DNA of 64,000 nucleotides from NCBI GenBank assembly GCA_016717285.1, contig JADKFU010000002.1, forward strand, positions 124,001 to 188,000, in the 5' to 3' direction. The notes under the pieces were generated by a model, which saw only the letters and a program-made list of their open reading frames with translations, made no database searches and had not been told where the DNA came from. This stretch comes from Chitinophagaceae bacterium (GTDB lineage: Bacteria; Bacteroidota; Bacteroidia; Chitinophagales; UBA10324). Both the position numbers and the translations under genes were made by a program. Position 1 is the stretch's first letter. The number at the start of each line of letters is the position of its first letter. Shown in pieces: positions 59,231 to 64,000 of the stretch.

Positions 59231-60559
59231 CTACATATTCCTAATCACCTCATCCCCAAACTCCGAGCATTTCAACAAAGTAGCACCTTCCATCTGCCGT
59301 TCGAAATCATAAGTCACTCTTTTTGCTGCAATGGATTTCTCAAGTCCGCTATAAATCAATTTTGCAGCAGGCAACCATCCCAAATGTTCAAACATCATAG
59401 CGCCGGAGAGAATTACTGAGCCTGGATTTACTTTGTCCTGGTTTGCGTATTTCGGTGCAGTGCCATGAGTAGCTTCAAAAATAGCATGGCCGGTTACATA
59501 GTTAATATTGGCGCCGGGTGCAATGCCGATTCCACCAACCTGGGCTGCCAATGCATCAGATAAATAATCACCGTTAAGGTTTAGTGTTGCAATCACATCA
59601 AAATCTTCCGGACGGGTAAGCACTTGTTGTAACGTAATGTCTGCAATGGCATCTTTGATCAACACTTTGCCGGAGGCAATGGCTGCTTTTTGTTCAGCAT
59701 TCGCTGCCTCTTCACCTTTTTCTTTTTTCGAGCGTTCCCACTGCGACCAGGTGTACACTTTATCTCCATATTTTTCTTCCGCCAGTTGGTAACCCCAATC
59801 ACGGAAAGCCCCTTCCGTAAATTTCATGATATTACCTTTATGAACCAACGTCACACTTTTTTTTCCATGCTCCAATGCATATTCTATGGCAGCACCAATC
59901 AACCGCTGCGAACCGATTCGTGAAACAGGTTTAAAGCCAATGCCCACACAAGTATCAGGATTGTCTTTGCTCTTTGCCATTTTCAGAAATTCTTTCCCGC
60001 GTTTCTTATCACTGAAACGGATCTTGCTAAATTCTTTGGGAAAATTCTTTTTGAAAAATTTCAGGATTTTATCCGCTTCCGGTGTGCCGCCTGCATATTC
60101 AATACCTGCATAAATGTCCTCCGTGTTTTCACGGAAGATGACCATATCAACAGCTTCCGGTTTTTTTACTGGTGAAGGAACGCCTGCAAAATATCTTACA
60201 GGACGAAGGCAGACATACAAATCAAGGATCTGGCGCAACGCCACATTCAATGACCGGATACCACCGCCAATCGGTGTCGTCAACGGACCTTTGATGCCGA
60301 CGAGGTATTCTTTAAATGCATCCAGTGTAGCATCAGGCAGCCAGCTCCCGGTTTTATTAAAGGCCTTTTCACCGGCCAGCACTTCCATCCAATGAATTTT
60401 CTTTTTGCCTTTATAAGCCTTTTCAACGGCTGCATCCATCACGCGCACTGCTGCACGCCAGATGTCAGCACCCGTTCCATCGCCTTCAATAAACGGGATG
60501 ATCGGATCATTCGGGACTTTCAGGTTCCCGCGGCTCATCGTAATTTTTGTTCCTTCCAT
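59231..60559 (-). CDS. icd: NADP-dependent isocitrate dehydrogenase
   Basis: The product is 442 aa, E. coli Icd-type. Substrate/phosphoserine loop is IRSLNVALRQ. IFRENTEDIYAGIEY, LVHKGNIMKFTEGAFRDWGY, NLNGDYLSDALAAQVGG and GTAPKYANQDKVNPGSVI are family blocks. It oxidises isocitrate to 2-oxoglutarate in the TCA cycle. It is intact. Confidence 0.96.
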   Translation of the reverse strand: MEGTKITMSRGNLKVPNDPIIPFIEGDGTGADIWRAAVRVMDAAVEKAYKGKKKIHWMEVLAGEKAFNKTGSWLPDATLDAFKEYLVGIKGPLTTPIGGGIRSLNVALRQILDLYVCLRPVRYFAGVPSPVKKPEAVDMVIFRENTEDIYAGIEYAGGTPEADKILKFFKKNFPKEFSKIRFSDKKRGKEFLKMAKSKDNPDTCVGIGFKPVSRIGSQRLIGAAIEYALEHGKKSVTLVHKGNIMKFTEGAFRDWGYQLAEEKYGDKVYTWSQWERSKKEKGEEAANAEQKAAIASGKVLIKDAIADITLQQVLTRPEDFDVIATLNLNGDYLSDALAAQVGGIGIAPGANINYVTGHAIFEATHGTAPKYANQDKVNPGSVILSGAMMFEHLGWLPAAKLIYSGLEKSIAAKRVTYDFERQMEGATLLKCSEFGDEVIRNM

Positions 60560-60805
60560 TGGTTGTGTGATTAAGAGTTGAAGAGTATAAATTAAAAGAA
60601 TTTGATTTTAATTTTTCTACCGTGAAATTTAACCATTCATGCTTTAGAAAAATATGAATGCTGCAAAACCGGTGAAACCGCAAAGATACAGGTAGGAATT
60701 GATTAAGAAAGTAGGTGGATAAAAATGCTTAATTCAATTAGGATAAAGGACAGCATATGTTAAACTTAAGTGCCAAGGCGTGCGGTGTTTTGAAAATGAT
60801 TCAGA

Positions 60806-60846
60806 TTTTTTGCGCCCTTCGGCTGCGCTCAGGGAGCAAAAAAAAT
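60806..60846. repeat. 41-bp dispersed repeat with hairpin, copy 1
   Basis: tttttgcgccct...agggagcaaaaa forms a stem around cggctgcgct. The same sequence is at 61148-61188. This is a common dispersed element in Bacteroidota. Confidence 0.75.
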
Positions 60847-60957
60847 TCAGCCGGTGAGGGAAGTGAATAAAATCCGGTCGCTGAGCGAAGTCGAAGCGTG
60901 AGGATTTTTGAAAATGCATGGTACGTTTTTTTGGATATGATTCGTCATTTTTTTTGC

Positions 60958-61147
<190 letters not shown>

Positions 61148-61188
61148 TTTTTGCGCCCTTCGGCTGCGCTCAGGGAGCAAAAAAAATT
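61148..61188. repeat. 41-bp dispersed repeat with hairpin, copy 2
   Basis: Same sequence and orientation as 60806-60846. It immediately follows the poly-G tract. Confidence 0.75.
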
Positions 61189-61190
61189 AA

Positions 61191-61224
61191 TAAAAACGCC
61201 CCTGAAATTTTCAAGGGCGTTTTA
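61191..61224 (-). terminator. Rho-independent terminator of the T9SS cargo gene
   Basis: aaaacgccc-ctgaaattttcaa-gggcgtttt is a strong stem, followed on the minus strand by T-rich sequence, about 35 bp past the stop at 61257. Confidence 0.8.
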
Positions 61225-61256
61225 TAAAATCTTATGAGGAAAAACTTATTGGAGCA

Positions 61257-63644
61257 TTACTCGATAACAATCTTTTTTGCAATTACTCCTTTATCAGTTT
61301 CAAGGTATAGCAAATACAAGCCGGTGGCAAGTTCAGGCAGTGAAATGCGAATTGTATTTTGCGTAAGAGATTGACCGGTGGTAGATAAAACTATGCTGCC
61401 TTCCAGCGCAGTAAGCCGGATATTCTTCAAATCAGCACTGCTATAGTTAATCATCAGGTAATCTTTAGCAGGATTGGGATAGACATAAACCTGCACCTGA
61501 TTTTCAAGGTCCTGAATGCCGGTAACAATGTCAAGCAGATTGCAGCTTGTGCTTTCTGATTGACAAAGTGAATCATACACCGTTAAACACACATTGTAAG
61601 TTCCCGCATTGGCATAAGCATTCACGGTATTTTCAAGTGTGCTGGTGTTGCCATCACCAAAATCCCATTCCGATGCGTGCGGACCGTTAAAAGTAGAGGT
61701 ATTGGTGAAGTTAACGATCAGGTTTGATGCTTCATAAGTAAATGATGCAACAGCATTAGGCGCTATCTCCACAGTATTACTTGTTGATCCGGTACATCCG
61801 AAAGAATTGGTTACTATAAGTGTTACTGTATAAATTCCGGCACTATCATATGTATGTGAAGGATTTACACCGGTAGAACTAAATCCATCACCAAAGTCCC
61901 AGTTTCTTGATGAAATGTTGCCGCCTGTTCCACCAGTGGACGCATCAACAAAATGTACTGCGGTATTTACACAGGCTACCGGTAGTGCATTGAAATCAGC
62001 CACTGGTAAATCATTGATCACAATACTTTTGATAATAGTATCTGAACAACCGTTTGAATTGGTTGCAATTAACTGAACTGAAAATGTTCCGTCAGTGGCA
62101 AATGCATGTTCCGGCGAAGGCTCCGTAGATGTAACACCATCACCAAAATTCCAATCCCAGGATGAAATTTCTGTTGATGGATCAGTGACCGTTTGATCAA
62201 GAAATGAAACGGGTTGATTCTCACAGTGCACAATGGAAGTAATAAATCCTGCCACAATGCAATTGCCAATAGTAGTATCAGCGCAAGTAGCAAAAGCGGA
62301 AGTGTTTCCTTCAGCATCAGTAACGGTTGCCGTCACAGATCCGGAGATCGCAGCATTATAAATAAATGCTCCGTTTGCATTTGCTGTTACTGTTGCGATG
62401 TGGTTCTTTCCTTCACAAAAAGTGCAGGTATCATTTGCAAATATTTCTACAATGCCATTCGGAACAGTGGTTCCTGCAATCCCCGAAGCAGTTACAATCG
62501 ATAACTGTGGTGCGTTAATATTACTGTTTGCGCCATTGAGTTTAATGCCTCCGGATCCGGAAACGGCAGAATTACAATAGATCCGGTTTCTTGTTATGGT
62601 GTTTCGCTGGCAGGTTGCATTTTGAAAAGCAATCGCTTCCTGACCGTTTTTCGCGATTGTGTTGCCTTTTAATAATTCACCGCCAATAACATTGTCTGTA
62701 GATCCAAAATTAAAATAGATACCGTTGGTGCCATTGCCCAGTGGTTCACCTGTTATGGTCAAACCAATCACATTTCCTTCGATGGCTGAATTGGAGAGCA
62801 CCCCGTAAATACCGGCATTTGTATTTCCTGAAATTACGTTTTGTTCGAACAACGAGTCACCACCAATCTCAATATTGTTGTTGACGCCAGTGCAGTAAAT
62901 GCCGTATGCATTGGGTTGTGCAATCAGTCCGGCAGGGTTGGTGCCGATATTATTGCTGTTGACATCTACGAAAGTCGCGTTCTGCAATTTGATGCCATAG
63001 TTATTTCCGGAGATGACATTATTGGCAAGCAGTGTTTTTCCTCCAATGCTCACGAGGTAAGTATTAACAATCTGAATTCCATCACCTGTTGCACCGGTCA
63101 TCATCACGCCCATTGTATCCACACCAATCAGGTTACCCTGCAATGCAGCATGATTGGTAAATTGAATGGAAATGGCTGAAGTGCTACAGTTTAGGATCAC
63201 ATTGCCTTTTTGAATGGCACCTATTTTAACATAGGTACCCAAAACAGTGATGCCGTTTATGAAATTATGAATAAAAAAACCATACACTTCACATGAATCT
63301 GCAGCGAACAAAAATGCCTGGTTCAATCCTGCTACCTGAGTGGTAAGTTGAATACGGGTATAAGTAATCCCAAACGCGTTTCCTGCGCCTTGTGTGGTGG
63401 CATCAATAATTGTTGGACCGCTGACATCAGGCAATAGTGACTCAAGTGTTATAGTTCTTGACAGCACATCAGAATCGGGAATGGAGAATTCAATCTTGTC
63501 AGGTCCAACATGATTATTAGCATCAGTTATTGCCTGACGAAGTGAACCCTCACCACTATCAGCATTATTTACAACAGTGTATATATCTGCTTTAGCGAAT
63601 TGAAAAGCTACGAGCAACGAGCAAAGTATGAGTTTGAATTTCAT
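61257..63644 (-). CDS. T9SS-exported beta-helix/PKD protein
   Basis: The product is 795 aa. A signal peptide (MKFKLILCSLLVAFQFAKAD) and GSLRQAITDAN start a right-handed beta-helix (to about 370). Three PKD domains follow, with WDWNFGDGVTSTEPSPEHAF, NWDFGDGFSSTGVNPSHTY and EWDFGDGNTST. The end is a type A sorting domain (VYVYPNPAKDYLMINYS to KGVIAKKIVIE). It is a secreted or surface adhesin or polysaccharide-binding protein. The partial T9SS gene upstream ends 28 bp before it, so the two may share a transcript. Confidence 0.92.
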   Translation of the reverse strand: MKFKLILCSLLVAFQFAKADIYTVVNNADSGEGSLRQAITDANNHVGPDKIEFSIPDSDVLSRTITLESLLPDVSGPTIIDATTQGAGNAFGITYTRIQLTTQVAGLNQAFLFAADSCEVYGFFIHNFINGITVLGTYVKIGAIQKGNVILNCSTSAISIQFTNHAALQGNLIGVDTMGVMMTGATGDGIQIVNTYLVSIGGKTLLANNVISGNNYGIKLQNATFVDVNSNNIGTNPAGLIAQPNAYGIYCTGVNNNIEIGGDSLFEQNVISGNTNAGIYGVLSNSAIEGNVIGLTITGEPLGNGTNGIYFNFGSTDNVIGGELLKGNTIAKNGQEAIAFQNATCQRNTITRNRIYCNSAVSGSGGIKLNGANSNINAPQLSIVTASGIAGTTVPNGIVEIFANDTCTFCEGKNHIATVTANANGAFIYNAAISGSVTATVTDAEGNTSAFATCADTTIGNCIVAGFITSIVHCENQPVSFLDQTVTDPSTEISSWDWNFGDGVTSTEPSPEHAFATDGTFSVQLIATNSNGCSDTIIKSIVINDLPVADFNALPVACVNTAVHFVDASTGGTGGNISSRNWDFGDGFSSTGVNPSHTYDSAGIYTVTLIVTNSFGCTGSTSNTVEIAPNAVASFTYEASNLIVNFTNTSTFNGPHASEWDFGDGNTSTLENTVNAYANAGTYNVCLTVYDSLCQSESTSCNLLDIVTGIQDLENQVQVYVYPNPAKDYLMINYSSADLKNIRLTALEGSIVLSTTGQSLTQNTIRISLPELATGLYLLYLETDKGVIAKKIVIE

Positions 63645-63672
63645 TTTATGATAATTTAAATAGTAAAGTTGT

Positions 63673-64000
63673 TTAAGGATTCAGTATAAGTATTTTCTTC
63701 ATATAAATTTTATCATCCACATTCATTTCCAAATAATATAAACCATTTGCAGTATTGGGCAACAGAAGTTCCAAAACTGATGTGTTCAAGTTTAAACCCT
63801 TCCAGCTTTTTAATTCTATTCCAATAGTATTTACCAGGCGAACTGATTGAATAGCTGCTGAAGCGGGCAGATTGTCGATGATAATTCTGTCGGTAGCGGG
63901 ATTCGGGTATACAGTTGTATTGCCCAACCATTCCGGTTCATCCACACCCACAATCACGAATACATTTTTACAAGTCGTATCATTGATTCCACAGGTATTG
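63673..64000 (-). CDS. C-terminal end of a T9SS cargo protein (5' part off window)
   Basis: The frame is open to the window edge: NTCGINDTTCKNVFVIVGVD then WLGNTTVYPNPATDRIIIDN and ending YMKKILILNP. It is a T9SS type A sorting domain with VYPNPATD, LVNTIG and GLYYLEM. The cargo domain lies beyond 64000. Confidence 0.88.
   Translation of the reverse strand, partial: NTCGINDTTCKNVFVIVGVDEPEWLGNTTVYPNPATDRIIIDNLPASAAIQSVRLVNTIGIELKSWKGLNLNTSVLELLLPNTANGLYYLEMNVDDKIYMKKILILNP

Overview
The window looks like part of a Bacteroidota chromosome (Chitinophaga/Saprospira-like side), probably from a metagenome or an unpolished long-read assembly. The evidence is three secreted proteins and one fossil with type IX secretion (T9SS) or SprB-type architecture, Bacteroidota-style genes (DUF4293, GluP/FucP sugar symporter, HupE-foldase-DUF3604), dispersed Bacteroidota hairpin repeats and IS3/IS4 remnants. 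Many genes are cut by single-base indels, often in A or T runs. These cuts occur in housekeeping genes as well, so many are probably sequence errors. A few genes instead carry real in-frame nonsense codons.

Layout. 1-12803 (-) is most of one giant surface protein (more than 4,260 aa, C-terminus off the window) built of beta-helices, HYR-like modules, ten near-identical 88-aa repeats and SprB repeats. 13.4-14.2 kb is a graveyard of a T9SS tail, an IS4-type transposase fragment and palindromic repeats. 14.4-15.9 kb is a sugar symporter. 16.2-35.2 kb is an AT-richer accessory island bounded by two copies of the 3' third of comM: a truncated fragment at 16217-16706 and the 3' end of the comM at 34747. 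The island holds a two-HTH regulator, a DyP peroxidase with a conserved partner, a putative clavam-type beta-lactam gene cluster (21.1-27.0 kb), a dead IS3 element, an uncharacterised gene block (28.5-33.3 kb), a pseudogene and a small HTH gene with an operator-like repeat. 35.2-52.5 kb is core-like: comM, osmC, recA, DUF4293, truA, an ABC exporter, an amidohydrolase, the HupE/foldase/DUF3604 trio, a DOPA-dioxygenase homologue, yceI, an AraC regulator. 53.0-58.8 kb is a lipid/steroid-like set (DUF1214, sulfotransferase, two SDRs, an EthD-like protein, an SRPBCC protein). 59.2-60.6 kb is icd. 60.8-61.2 kb is a striking poly-G tract between direct repeats. 61.3-64.0 kb is two more T9SS cargo genes.

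Main discovery. Genes at 21163-27016 match, gene by gene, the early clavulanic-acid pathway of Streptomyces clavuligerus: a CeaS-like ThDP enzyme, a beta-lactam synthetase with its Tyr/Glu/Lys catalytic residues in place, a proclavaminate amidinohydrolase-like ureohydrolase and a 2-oxoglutarate/Fe(II) oxygenase. An ATP-grasp ligase is divergently transcribed next to them. The oxygenase is not of the clavaminate-synthase family but of the isoleucine-dioxygenase (2OG-Fe_Oxy_2) family. Together they suggest arginine + glyceraldehyde-3-phosphate -> N2-carboxyethylarginine -> monocyclic beta-lactam -> hydroxylation -> loss of urea -> possible aminoacyl tailoring. I know of no described clavam pathway in Bacteroidota. 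Indels in four of the five genes leave open whether it is functional.
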